NCBI GenBank assembly: GCA_965277695.1
Contig: CBDIDQ010000130.1
Location: forward strand, 1-64,000
Direction of reading: 5' to 3'
DNA from: JABSOG01 sp965277695
GTDB taxonomy: Bacteria > Pseudomonadota > Gammaproteobacteria > Enterobacterales > Alteromonadaceae
Length of the DNA stretch: 64,000 nucleotides
The notes under the pieces were generated by a model, which worked only from the letters and a program-made list of their open reading frames with translations, made no database searches and was not told where the DNA came from. Shown here one piece after another: positions 1 through 8,844 of the stretch; the stretch's first letter is position 1, and each line of letters starts with the position of its first letter. The position numbers and the translations under genes were made by a program.

Positions 1-2
1 TC

Positions 3-173
3 ACCGACCTGCACTTTGGCTATCAATACTCCGAAACCTTGCGGTTAACGCTAGACGTCGACAACTTGTTCGACAAAAAACACTATTTTGCCAGCTGGGG
101 TTCAGCCGATTTTGTATTGTCACCACAAGACCGCCGTCGTTTACGTGTGGGTTTACGTTATCAGTTTGAATAG
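3..173 (+). CDS. TonB-dependent receptor, C-terminal fragment (5' end outside window)
   Basis: The first 57 codons of the window read in frame 3 to a TAG stop and give the last strands of an outer-membrane beta barrel. The segment contains LDVDNLFDKKHYF, the typical DNLFDKxY signature of TonB-dependent receptors, and ends RVGLRYQF, a classic C-terminal strand with terminal phenylalanine as recognised by the Bam machinery (an extra Glu follows here). The receptor would import a siderophore, vitamin B12 or another large ligand using TonB energy. The substrate cannot be told because the plug and most of the barrel lie outside the window. Confidence 0.85.
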   Translation, partial: TDLHFGYQYSETLRLTLDVDNLFDKKHYFASWGSADFVLSPQDRRRLRVGLRYQFE

Positions 174-320
174 CAAAGCAGCAGTATTTGACTTGTAATG
201 TGCTGTAATGCGATTTTGCCAACGGATCAACTACACTGATAGACATCCTGAAAACATCCGTTTCAGGACCAATACGATGCCGTACAACCCAACCTAATCC
301 AAGTAAAAAGGAACTCTGTG

Positions 321-809
321 ATGAATACGACAACAAACCAGCTACCTAACCTCAGCGTCGGTTATAACCACAACGCTTCACCTGCTAGCTTATTTACCAT
401 CCGTCCCAACATAGATGGTAATTGGCAGGGCGAAATCTTTCACTTTACCGATAGTAATCCCTTCATAATTAACTTCAATGATGAAGGCGGTTTAGTGCTA
501 GAGACAAAATTACTGATCCAAATTGACAATACCAATAGCGAACATATTTGGCGCTTTGATGACGATGCAAGTAACAGCATTGTGGGAATATTATTCAACG
601 GTAATTCGCCTCAAAACACCATCACGCCAAAACTACTTGATTTCAGCACTTTAGAATTAACCATCAAAAGCCAACCGCCATCATCGCCCATTGTGACATT
701 TCCCTTCACCTTGTATGCCAGACGCGCTGGTGATACCACCCTTTACAACTCTCACGATCCGAGTGTCGGTGTCGGTACCGGAAACGGTTCAGGAACTGGG
801 CCGAAGTGA
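321..809 (+). CDS. Hypothetical protein, 162 aa
   Basis: I do not recognise this protein. An AAGGAA ribosome site at 308-313 sits 7 bases before ATG 321, so I prefer ATG 321 to the in-frame GTG at 318. There is no signal peptide, membrane segment or cysteine. The sequence is rich in Asn, Thr, Ser, Pro and hydrophobic beta-type stretches (LVLETKLLIQID, FPFTLYARRAG) and ends in a glycine-rich tail after SHDPSVGVG, suggesting a small beta-sandwich protein. It lies 147 bases after the TonB receptor on the same strand and converges with the kinase gene, with only 17 bases between their ends. Confidence 0.6.
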   Translation: MNTTTNQLPNLSVGYNHNASPASLFTIRPNIDGNWQGEIFHFTDSNPFIINFNDEGGLVLETKLLIQIDNTNSEHIWRFDDDASNSIVGILFNGNSPQNTITPKLLDFSTLELTIKSQPPSSPIVTFPFTLYARRAGDTTLYNSHDPSVGVGTGNGSGTGPK

Positions 810-826
810 TAACTCATCGACTAGGT

Positions 827-3448
827 TCAGTCACCACAGCGTTGCAGGTTACTCTCGGTGAGCATAATGCGGTTAAATTGAGGCGTGTCGCATAATCGAT
901 CAAACCACGGCAAGTTAAACCAGATCACACCGATGCCATTGTTTAGTGCTTCTTCAACCTGAGTCACCGCTGACATGTCTTCATTGAGCTGGGTGTACAC
1001 CAACGCCCCGGTGAAAGCGACTTCACCATTTTGCGGCGCTAGTTTTCTCGCCGCATTGAGCGCCTTCACCGCCGCCTCATCAGCACCGGTGTGAACATAA
1101 GCTTGTGCCCTTTCCAGCCAGGATTTAAGATCCGCTTTGCCCTGATGCAGACTAATCACCTGCTGGTAATTTTTTTGCGCTTGCTGGGTTAATCCGCTGA
1201 TCGCCTGAGCATCCGCCAAATTCAAAAGCCAAGTGGGATGTCCGGGGCTTTTTTCCACCGCCATAGTGGCGAACTTCAGCGCTTTTTGATCTTCACCCAA
1301 CAACGCATAAGCCAAACTTAAATTACTTAAATCAATACTTTGCGGGTTCTTCGCGACAATCTCTTGATAGCTTGTCACCGCTGAGCTTACGTCTCCTTGC
1401 AGTAAATAGATAGAAGCCAACAATTGGGTGGCATATTTATAATCCGCAGTAATAGCCAGCACTTGCAACAGCTGTTGTTTCGCCTGCGTCAAATCACTGT
1501 TCCACCAATAACTCAATGCCAAGTTGTAACGCGATGTCACACTTGGGCGTAATTTGAGCGCCTGCTGATAAGAGGCAATAGAGTCGGCAAATTGATTACT
1601 CACCTGAAACCAATAGGCTTGCAACTCAATCAACGAGGATGAATCCAAGCCCCGTTGCGTCGCAACCGCCAACTGGTTTTTTGCCTGCTCCAGCTCACCA
1701 GAATCAACCGCCAGCCAGAATAAATCGACCGCTTGAAAGACGCTGTAACGGTATTCAGGTGGAGCTGATTGCAACAGGGCTTGCACTTGTGCTGGATAAG
1801 TCGAGTCTTTGGTTTGCGCGTGAAGTTTACGAGCGGTCTCGCGAAATAATCCATACCCAGCAAATAAGTAAGGCGAACGAACTAATACTTGTTTTAACTC
1901 GCTCAATACCGCTTCGCTACTTTGCGCTTTAGTCCTTACCTGTTGATAAAGCTCAATATAACTTAAATAATCCTGCTCATTGACGTTTTGCAGTTTGGTA
2001 TCAGCCACAGCCCATTCGGGATAAAGCTTGGCAAAGTGGGTTTGCGTCAAACCATACAGGTTGAGCATATTTTCTATCGGAGTCGGCCAGTATTGACGGT
2101 TTTGCACCACCCAATCCGCTCCGCTTAAGCGTGAAAAAGTGACATTACAACGGCTGTTATTGCAATCAAGTTCCGTCGTAATAATATCCGTGGCCCCTGT
2201 CGCGATGCCAATCGCTTTAATCCCAGCGCTGATCGCCGCCACTTCACGCTGTGAAATCAAATGCATCCCGGGCGTATTAACAATACTTTGACGAATCGCA
2301 TCATCAACCACATTAGCCACCAAATCTTGCTGTCTGGTATCGCTGTTTTCTTTTAAGTCGGGCCGCAACACCACTATTTGACGTAACGGCATCTCAGCAG
2401 AATAATCCACAACAAAGGCCACCCCGACGATAACCATAACCAGCAACAAAGCCAAAATCGACAACCGAGTTGTCACTCTCGGTCTCAATGCGGTTTTTTC
2501 AGCTGCATTTGACACCAACGGTTCGGTAGCCACCGTTTGTTGATCTAAAATCTCTTGTTGAGTTAGTCCAATCAATATCTGCCTAAATCGCTGAGCCACA
2601 TTAGCCGTGCTGTCGGGTCGTAGTTGCGGCGATTTTTGCAATAATTGATTAAGTAAATCAACCAATGCCGTGGGTAGTTGAGGACTAATATGGGCCGCAT
2701 CCATCGGTGCTGTATCGACCATACGCCGAGCCATTTGCTGCGCCGACCCCGTGCCAAAAGGATGTTCTCCAGCAATTAACTGCCAAGCCAAAATCCCCAA
2801 TGAAAACAAATCACTGCGGTGATCAATTGGTTGGAATTGTAGCTGTTCAGGAGACATAGTGATTTGAGTCCCCTGACTATGGGTAGAGTCTGAATGACCC
2901 AATACAGACTCCGCTTGAGAAATACCAAAATCGATAATTTTTGCGCTATTTATATCACAGTTTATATCACGGTTTGTATCACTGCTTTTGTCGCTAAGCA
3001 CAATATTACCCAGCTTCAGATCACAATGCACAATGCCGACATGATGGGCCGCCGCCAGACCATCGCTGATCTCATAAAGCCACTGCAACTTTTGGGTTAA
3101 CGAAGCCACATGCTCCAAATGAAATTGCTGTAATGTCTGGCCCTTAAGATACTCCATCACTAAGGCTAGGCAATTATCTTTTGCCAGCACATCATGAATT
3201 TGCACAATATGCGGATTATTGAGCCGGGCCAGCAATCGGGCTTCCTGTAAGCCTTCAGCAGGGTCGTGATCACCAAACTCAACCAGCTTAATCGCCACCT
3301 GTCGCTCAAGCCGGGTATCCTCAGCCAAATAAACCGACGCCATCCCCCCTTGGCCGATTAACTGCTGTATTTTATAACCTGCCTCAGCCAGCGACGCTAA
3401 CCAGGCCGTGTTTACAGGCAGTGGCTCTGCCATAGCCTTATCCACCAC
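827..3448 (-). CDS. Serine/threonine protein kinase with TPR repeats, membrane anchored
   Basis: 873 aa. Residues about 25-290 form a Hanks-type kinase: glycine loop GQGGMASV (32-39), ATP-binding Lys54, probable alpha-C Glu69, catalytic loop HCDLKLGN (141-148, Asp143 and Asn148) and DFG (173-175), followed by SPEQL. All catalytic residues are present. HCD replaces HRD, so it is a non-RD kinase. A hydrophobic segment (LSILALLLVMVIVGVAFVV, about 328-348) should span the inner membrane, putting the kinase in the cytoplasm and the rest in the periplasm. That C-terminal half carries TPR-like helical repeats (for example ASIYLLQGDVSSAVTSYQEIV) for protein binding. It overlaps the upstream FHA gene by 11 bases, which suggests translational coupling, and FHA domains bind phosphothreonine, so the neighbour may be its partner or substrate. 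Substrates are unknown. Confidence 0.9.
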   Translation of the reverse strand: MVDKAMAEPLPVNTAWLASLAEAGYKIQQLIGQGGMASVYLAEDTRLERQVAIKLVEFGDHDPAEGLQEARLLARLNNPHIVQIHDVLAKDNCLALVMEYLKGQTLQQFHLEHVASLTQKLQWLYEISDGLAAAHHVGIVHCDLKLGNIVLSDKSSDTNRDINCDINSAKIIDFGISQAESVLGHSDSTHSQGTQITMSPEQLQFQPIDHRSDLFSLGILAWQLIAGEHPFGTGSAQQMARRMVDTAPMDAAHISPQLPTALVDLLNQLLQKSPQLRPDSTANVAQRFRQILIGLTQQEILDQQTVATEPLVSNAAEKTALRPRVTTRLSILALLLVMVIVGVAFVVDYSAEMPLRQIVVLRPDLKENSDTRQQDLVANVVDDAIRQSIVNTPGMHLISQREVAAISAGIKAIGIATGATDIITTELDCNNSRCNVTFSRLSGADWVVQNRQYWPTPIENMLNLYGLTQTHFAKLYPEWAVADTKLQNVNEQDYLSYIELYQQVRTKAQSSEAVLSELKQVLVRSPYLFAGYGLFRETARKLHAQTKDSTYPAQVQALLQSAPPEYRYSVFQAVDLFWLAVDSGELEQAKNQLAVATQRGLDSSSLIELQAYWFQVSNQFADSIASYQQALKLRPSVTSRYNLALSYWWNSDLTQAKQQLLQVLAITADYKYATQLLASIYLLQGDVSSAVTSYQEIVAKNPQSIDLSNLSLAYALLGEDQKALKFATMAVEKSPGHPTWLLNLADAQAISGLTQQAQKNYQQVISLHQGKADLKSWLERAQAYVHTGADEAAVKALNAARKLAPQNGEVAFTGALVYTQLNEDMSAVTQVEEALNNGIGVIWFNLPWFDRLCDTPQFNRIMLTESNLQRCGD
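2953..2988 (-). repeat. Three 12-bp tandem repeats inside the kinase gene
   Basis: Three degenerate 12-bp units beginning TATCAC (plus strand) start at 2953, 2965 and 2977. They encode the polar segment DTNRDINCDINS between the catalytic loop and the DFG motif. Gain or loss of units keeps the frame and would only change a surface loop. Confidence 0.6.
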
Positions 3449-4421
3449 AGCTCATGTCATGTAGTTCGCATTCAAGCTGCTGGCCTTTATAGACACTAAA
3501 TAACGAACCGCCAAACCGCAATCGACCCGCCCGCCGCTGAATAAGATGTTGGGCATCGTAACTATTATGCAACTGATCGGCAAACTGCTTTCTCGCCCGA
3601 TGGATCTGAATATTAAGATAACTGATATCAATACCCAGATCTTTCGTCAGTTGCTCCGGATAAACCCAGCCCTGTTGTGTTTCATCCAACCCTTTACCCG
3701 CATCCGAAGCCCGGTATCGAGCCAAGTTAAGGGTTAAATAATGATGGCTGCGAATATGAAAATCCAGCGTTTGCTCAGGTGTACGCAACTTGAGTTGGGT
3801 AACCTCTTCATCAAGACTTAAATCAAAAATAAAATCCAAGCCATTAAGTGTCTGTTTTGGCAATTCCACTTGCCGAGTAACGGTTTCAACATGACCCAGT
3901 TTTAACTGCCAAGATTGACCGCCAAACTCAACCACATCATTTTCATTAAGCGTTATTGGTGCCGTATTTAATGCAACCAACCGCTCTATACACCATTGAC
4001 CAAGTGCTCGATCCATATAAATAACTATCTCAGGATTTTGTTCGTCCGGTAATAAATGGTAGGGATCTAATCGCACCGCAGGCACAGTACTGTCAGTATC
4101 AACGGGGATCAACAAATCACCAGGAGGACTTAAATCAGATACATTAAAGTCATTATCAGCTGACTCATCAAAGCTGATCTTATCGTTCAACTGAAGTGGA
4201 TGGCGAATATTGGCGGTTAATCGGCTGTGATTCAACCATGTACCATTGCGACTTAAGTCACGAATGGTCCAACTGTCGTTGAGCCATTCAATGGTGGCAT
4301 GATGTTTCGATATATGAGCTTGTTTTATCACCGTATCCACAGCGTAAGGCAATCGCCCAAACCGATGATAAGCAGATAAAAAACAACGTTGTTTGGTTTT
4401 TAAATCAAAAAGACAGGCCAT
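3438..4421 (-). CDS. FHA-domain protein with probable C-terminal DNA-binding-like domain
   Basis: 327 aa. The N-terminus is a forkhead-associated domain with the conserved GR (22-23), SKHH (38-41) and SRNGTW (57-62) motifs, which bind phosphothreonine peptides. The middle (about 130-185) repeats a similar pattern (LNENDVVEFGGQSWQL) and may be a second, degenerate FHA-like fold. The last 110 residues (LARYRASDAGKG ... YPEQLTKDLGIDISYLNIQIHRARKQF) resemble a winged-helix or OmpR-type effector domain. That part is inference. No signal peptide or membrane segment is seen, so it is cytoplasmic. It starts the two-gene unit with the downstream kinase (11-base overlap) and lies 96 bases after the hybrid sensor gene. 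A phosphorylation-controlled transcription factor is the simplest reading. Confidence 0.8.
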   Translation of the reverse strand: MACLFDLKTKQRCFLSAYHRFGRLPYAVDTVIKQAHISKHHATIEWLNDSWTIRDLSRNGTWLNHSRLTANIRHPLQLNDKISFDESADNDFNVSDLSPPGDLLIPVDTDSTVPAVRLDPYHLLPDEQNPEIVIYMDRALGQWCIERLVALNTAPITLNENDVVEFGGQSWQLKLGHVETVTRQVELPKQTLNGLDFIFDLSLDEEVTQLKLRTPEQTLDFHIRSHHYLTLNLARYRASDAGKGLDETQQGWVYPEQLTKDLGIDISYLNIQIHRARKQFADQLHNSYDAQHLIQRRAGRLRFGGSLFSVYKGQQLECELHDMSCGG

Positions 4422-4517
4422 AGTTTAGCTACTTATGTGATTAACAAAATCAAGATGAAGCAAGTCGTAATTAAGGTAATGATAAGCATAGTCGTCAGCA
4501 ACACAAAATCACAAGGG

Positions 4518-7500
4518 TCAATTGGTTTTAACTTGCTTTAACTCAGTCAACAACCCCTCCATATCATAACTGGCCATATAAGGCTTCAAATGCTCAACAA
4601 ATTGCTCAGCCAACTCACTTTCGGCCGTCAATTTGGTTAATCCTCTTTCGAGTTTGGTGATTTCATAATTATCAGCCGCTTTTTCTAACGCCTGATACAA
4701 TGAGGCTGAAACCATCAGCGAACTAAAATCAGCCGTGGCTGAATCAATGATTTCGACTTTATCATCAACTTGTACCTCGCCAATTTCATCGACATAATCA
4801 AAATCCACCGCCAGCAGCCGATGAATACATTCATAAATGGCTTCAAAGCGAAAGGGTTTGGCCACATAGTGATCAAAACCTTGGTTTAAATAGTGCTCTA
4901 CATCTTGTTGCATGGCATGAGCAGTGACGACGATACAGACAGGACAGCGATCTTTAAAATCCTGCTGAATATTCTGTAACGCCGTTACACCATCCATCAC
5001 CGGCATTCGAATATCCATAAAGACCAAATCCGGCAAACCTACACCATCATTGTCAAGCTGATGTAAGGTATCCAATGCCAACTGACCATTTTCAGCCTCT
5101 TGTACGGTGATCCCGACATCTTGCAGCATTTGTCGCAAAATATCCCGGTTCTCCATAACATCATCCACCACCAACGCCGTCACAGTAACGCCGGGCACCA
5201 GTTTAACCGCCTGATATTGGCGGGCTTGACGAAAGCCGACCATGGCTTGGGCCGGCGGTAACGCAATACTAAAGAAAAATCGGCTACCCAAACCGGGTGT
5301 CGATTCAAACTGCAACTCCGAGCCCATCAAACTGACTTGTTTATAAGCAATCGCTAAACCTAACCCGGTTCCCCCTGCGCTCGCCCCTTTAACCGTTTGC
5401 CCAAAAGCCTTAAAAATCTCCTGCCGATGTTCAAGATCAATGCCGATACCAGTATCACTCACCTCAAACAAATAGTGATCTGGCGTGGGCATTGACAAAC
5501 TTAAAGTGACCGAACCAGATTCGGTAAACTTTACCGCATTACCCAGCAGGTTGATCACTATTTGGCGCAGTTTACCCTGATCACCTTGAACCGGGATCGA
5601 ACGCTTATTTTTTACATGACAGCGGTTAACAAACTCAAAACTGAGTCTTTTTTCTTCACAACGGCCATCAAACATCACCGCAATGCCACTGAGTAAATCC
5701 ACCAGTTCAAAATCCTCCAACCGCAATTCCATCGCATTGGCTTCGATTTTGGAGATATCCAAAATATCATTAATCAGCCCCAACAAATGATTGCCAGAGC
5801 GGTCGATAATACTCACTCGGCTTCTTTGCAGCTCGGTTAACCCAGTATCCCGCTCTAGCATCTGAGCATAACCGAGCACCGCATTTAATGGGGTGCGGAT
5901 TTCGTGAGAAATATTAGCGACAAAAATGCTTTTCGCCTGACTGGCTTTTTCGGCGTTGGTCATTGCCAGCACCAGCGCCCGTTGTTTTTGATAATGTTGC
6001 AGTATCAGTAAACCTAATATTAACCCGGTCGACAAAACATACAGCGTATAGGCCCACCAAGTACGCCAAGGGGCGGGTTTAATGGTTAGTTTTATTGCAC
6101 GGGCTTGTTCATTCCAAACCCCTTCGTTGTTACTGGCTTTGACTTTAAAGGTATAATCGCCTGCGGGTAAATTAGTAAAAGTGGCACGGCGATTATCGGC
6201 AGCCGTTGCTATCCACTCATTTTGAAAACCTTCCAGCTTATATTGAAACTGATTACGACTAGGGTTGACATAATGTAGCGCAGCAAACTCAAAAGACAGA
6301 ATATTATCCTCATGTGTCAGCGTCAGGGCATCAGTTTGGTTAATCACCCGGGTTAACGGTGATGTGGTGTTATGCCTGTCATTAACAGGTACGCTTTTAT
6401 TCAATAGGCGAAAATCACTCAATACCACCGCAGGTGGCACACTCGGTTGAATAATGCCTTGAGGATAAAAATGACAATAGCCGCCATTGCCGCCAAAAAA
6501 CAATTGCCCGGCAGTAGTTTTAAAAGAAGAGCCATGAGCAACACCAGTGCAACCCGCTTGTGCGCCGATATGATTAATGATCGCCGCTGAAGCAGGGTCA
6601 AACAAGGAGATCCCATCGGCTAAACCCAACCACAGCAGGCCGTTTTTATCGCCCAACACAGCACGAACAATGCCATTGGATAACCCTTCGTTTTCCTGAT
6701 AACGAATAAAATGATTTTTTTTCAGATCGAACTGATTTAATCCCCCATGAGTACCTATCCAAAAAATCCCCTGAGCATCTTGGTAAATCGTATTAACCCG
6801 GTTATGACTTAAACTGTTAATGTTATTCGGGTCATTGGTATAACGAATAAATGAATCACTTTGCCGATCATATTGATTCAATCCGCCACCATTGGTGCCT
6901 ATCCACAGTGTGCCGTCCTGAGCGGTATAGAGTACAAAGATATAATCATGGCTGATACTGGTCGCTGAGGTTGGCTGATGCAGATAGCGGGTAAAATTGT
7001 TAGCTTGTGGATTGAATCGATTAAGACCATTGGTAGTGCCCACCCAAAGATTTCCCGTACTATCTTCATGAATAGTAAAAACACGGTCATCACTTAAGCT
7101 ATGTTGATCATTAGGCTGGTTTTTATAATGTGTAAAGCGCTCATTGTGACGGTTAAAGCGGCTTAGACCACCGGGGTCAGTGCCAAACCACAAGTTCCCC
7201 GCAGAGTCTTCAAGTATCGCCCACACAGTACCCTGACTCAAACTATCCGGGTGATTGGCATCATGCTGATAATATTTATACTGCTCAGTTATCGGGTTAT
7301 AACTATTGAGCCCTGAATTAGTCCCTATCCAAAATATACCTAAACTATCCCTGAAAATACCGCGCACCACCCCCTCACTTAAACTATTGTCATCAACACT
7401 ATTATGTCGTACCAAACCAAAACGTTCGCTGGCTGGGTCGAATTTGCTCAAACCACCACCATAAGTGCCGAGCCAGATAAGCCCGGTTTGATCTTGGGTT

Positions 7501-8516
7501 ATCGACAGTATTCCATTATTTGCCAGACTCGTTTTACTTTGCAGGTTATGTTGATAACGTTCAAAGCGATTACTACCCGGGTCAAAGCGATTTAAATCAC
7601 CTGCTTGTGTCCCCACCCAAATTAAACCCGTTTGATCTTCAAAGGTCGACCATATCTGATCGCTACTCAAAGTATCAGCATTGTTTGCATCATGGCGGTA
7701 ATGAACAAAAGACTCATTGGCAGCATTAAAACGATTTAAACCACCCCCTCGGGTGCCCACCCATAACCGACCTTTGGCATCTTCCAATAAGGTGTAAATT
7801 TTATTGTGGCTCAAACCGTTAGGGTTATCAGGGTCATGTTGATAGCGGGTAAATTTACCGCTCTGTTGATCGAAGCGGTTAAGACCGCTATCACGGGTCC
7901 CGACCCAAAGACTGCCTTGTTTGTCTATCAATACCGCATAAACATTGTCACCGCTAAGGCTATGCTGATCATCAGCTTGATGGCGATAAGACTCGGTAAA
8001 GCTTTGTTTGTTGACATCAAAACGATGAATACCGGCCCCAAACGTCCCGATCCACAGATGACGATCTTGGTCTTCAGTAATTGACATAATGTAGCTATTA
8101 CTGGCTGTGGTATTGGGATGGTTTTGGTCAAAAGGCAGTCTTTTAAAAGCCGCCAATGTCGGGTCAAATCGATGCAATACACCACCATGAGTACCAACCC
8201 ACAGTGTATCCTGGCTGTCTTGGTACAAAGTTTGAACATAATTATTGGCCAGTGAACTATCATCCCCCGGACGGTGCCTAAACGCCTTAAACTGATAACC
8301 ATCAAAACGATATAATCCATCTTGAGTGGCCGCCCAAATATAACCTTGACGGTCTTGCAAAACTTGTAATATGGATAAATTCCCCAACCCCTGTTCTCTG
8401 GCATATTGCTCAAAAATAAACGCCGTCGGAGCTACTGCTGCCACATGGCAGCTGGCCACAATCAAAACCGCAAATAAAATCATTTGGCTGACAAGCGCTT
8501 TGAGTGGGTTTTTCAT
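4518..8516 (-). CDS. Two-component propeller hybrid sensor histidine kinase
   Basis: 1332 aa. A hydrophobic N-terminus (about 1-30) acts as export signal or first membrane segment. Residues about 35-690 hold roughly 13-14 two-component-regulator propeller blades, each with a WxGT core (WVGTHGG, WIGTFGAG, WLGTYGGG), consistent with two seven-bladed periplasmic propellers. A Y_Y_Y domain follows (NQFQYKLEGFQNEW ... FTNLPAGDYTFKVKASN), then a membrane segment (YTLYVLSTGLILGLLIL). The cytoplasmic part has HisKA with phospho-acceptor His871 in SHEIRTPLNAVLGY, an HATPase domain (GNAVKF, DTGIGI, GGTGLGLAI), and a receiver domain with phospho-acceptor Asp1168 in FMDIRMPVMDG. In Bacteroidetes such proteins often sense polysaccharides; the ligand here is unknown. 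No AraC-type output is fused, so output must go to another protein. The FHA and kinase genes lie downstream on the same strand. Confidence 0.92.
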   Translation of the reverse strand: MKNPLKALVSQMILFAVLIVASCHVAAVAPTAFIFEQYAREQGLGNLSILQVLQDRQGYIWAATQDGLYRFDGYQFKAFRHRPGDDSSLANNYVQTLYQDSQDTLWVGTHGGVLHRFDPTLAAFKRLPFDQNHPNTTASNSYIMSITEDQDRHLWIGTFGAGIHRFDVNKQSFTESYRHQADDQHSLSGDNVYAVLIDKQGSLWVGTRDSGLNRFDQQSGKFTRYQHDPDNPNGLSHNKIYTLLEDAKGRLWVGTRGGGLNRFNAANESFVHYRHDANNADTLSSDQIWSTFEDQTGLIWVGTQAGDLNRFDPGSNRFERYQHNLQSKTSLANNGILSITQDQTGLIWLGTYGGGLSKFDPASERFGLVRHNSVDDNSLSEGVVRGIFRDSLGIFWIGTNSGLNSYNPITEQYKYYQHDANHPDSLSQGTVWAILEDSAGNLWFGTDPGGLSRFNRHNERFTHYKNQPNDQHSLSDDRVFTIHEDSTGNLWVGTTNGLNRFNPQANNFTRYLHQPTSATSISHDYIFVLYTAQDGTLWIGTNGGGLNQYDRQSDSFIRYTNDPNNINSLSHNRVNTIYQDAQGIFWIGTHGGLNQFDLKKNHFIRYQENEGLSNGIVRAVLGDKNGLLWLGLADGISLFDPASAAIINHIGAQAGCTGVAHGSSFKTTAGQLFFGGNGGYCHFYPQGIIQPSVPPAVVLSDFRLLNKSVPVNDRHNTTSPLTRVINQTDALTLTHEDNILSFEFAALHYVNPSRNQFQYKLEGFQNEWIATAADNRRATFTNLPAGDYTFKVKASNNEGVWNEQARAIKLTIKPAPWRTWWAYTLYVLSTGLILGLLILQHYQKQRALVLAMTNAEKASQAKSIFVANISHEIRTPLNAVLGYAQMLERDTGLTELQRSRVSIIDRSGNHLLGLINDILDISKIEANAMELRLEDFELVDLLSGIAVMFDGRCEEKRLSFEFVNRCHVKNKRSIPVQGDQGKLRQIVINLLGNAVKFTESGSVTLSLSMPTPDHYLFEVSDTGIGIDLEHRQEIFKAFGQTVKGASAGGTGLGLAIAYKQVSLMGSELQFESTPGLGSRFFFSIALPPAQAMVGFRQARQYQAVKLVPGVTVTALVVDDVMENRDILRQMLQDVGITVQEAENGQLALDTLHQLDNDGVGLPDLVFMDIRMPVMDGVTALQNIQQDFKDRCPVCIVVTAHAMQQDVEHYLNQGFDHYVAKPFRFEAIYECIHRLLAVDFDYVDEIGEVQVDDKVEIIDSATADFSSLMVSASLYQALEKAADNYEITKLERGLTKLTAESELAEQFVEHLKPYMASYDMEGLLTELKQVKTN

Positions 8517-8844
8517 CGAACAGTGGCCTCCTGCATTGGGTAAATGACTGAATGAATAGCTGAGTAAATAATTGGTTGAATATCAAAGAGGGTCGATATT
8601 TGTTGCTAAGTATAAAGTGGACCGTGTGCCATCACCACCCCTAAAACGACGAGATAGCTCGACACAGCAATAATATAAAGCACTTTTCATCGACCTAATC
8701 CAGATTGTATAAAAAACACTCAACCGATTTGTTTCTAATTCTGTGAAAACTGGCTAAGGTGAACTATACTCCAATGGCGCTGTAACAGTACTAAATCAAA
8801 CAACATACACTTTACAACCAGCTTGCACAATAAGGGATAAGCCA
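8517..8844. other. Divergent intergenic region between hybrid kinase and lipoprotein gene
   Basis: 328 bases separating two divergent genes, so it should hold both promoters. A TATACT box near 8766 lies about 80 bases before the lipoprotein start, but no clear -35 box precedes it. An AAGGGA ribosome site is seen at 8833-8837. I see no hidden gene or repeat here. Confidence 0.4.

Noticed and set aside
7928..8413. 161-codon frame within the hybrid kinase propeller
   Set aside because: It arises from the regular repetition of propeller blades in an alternate frame.
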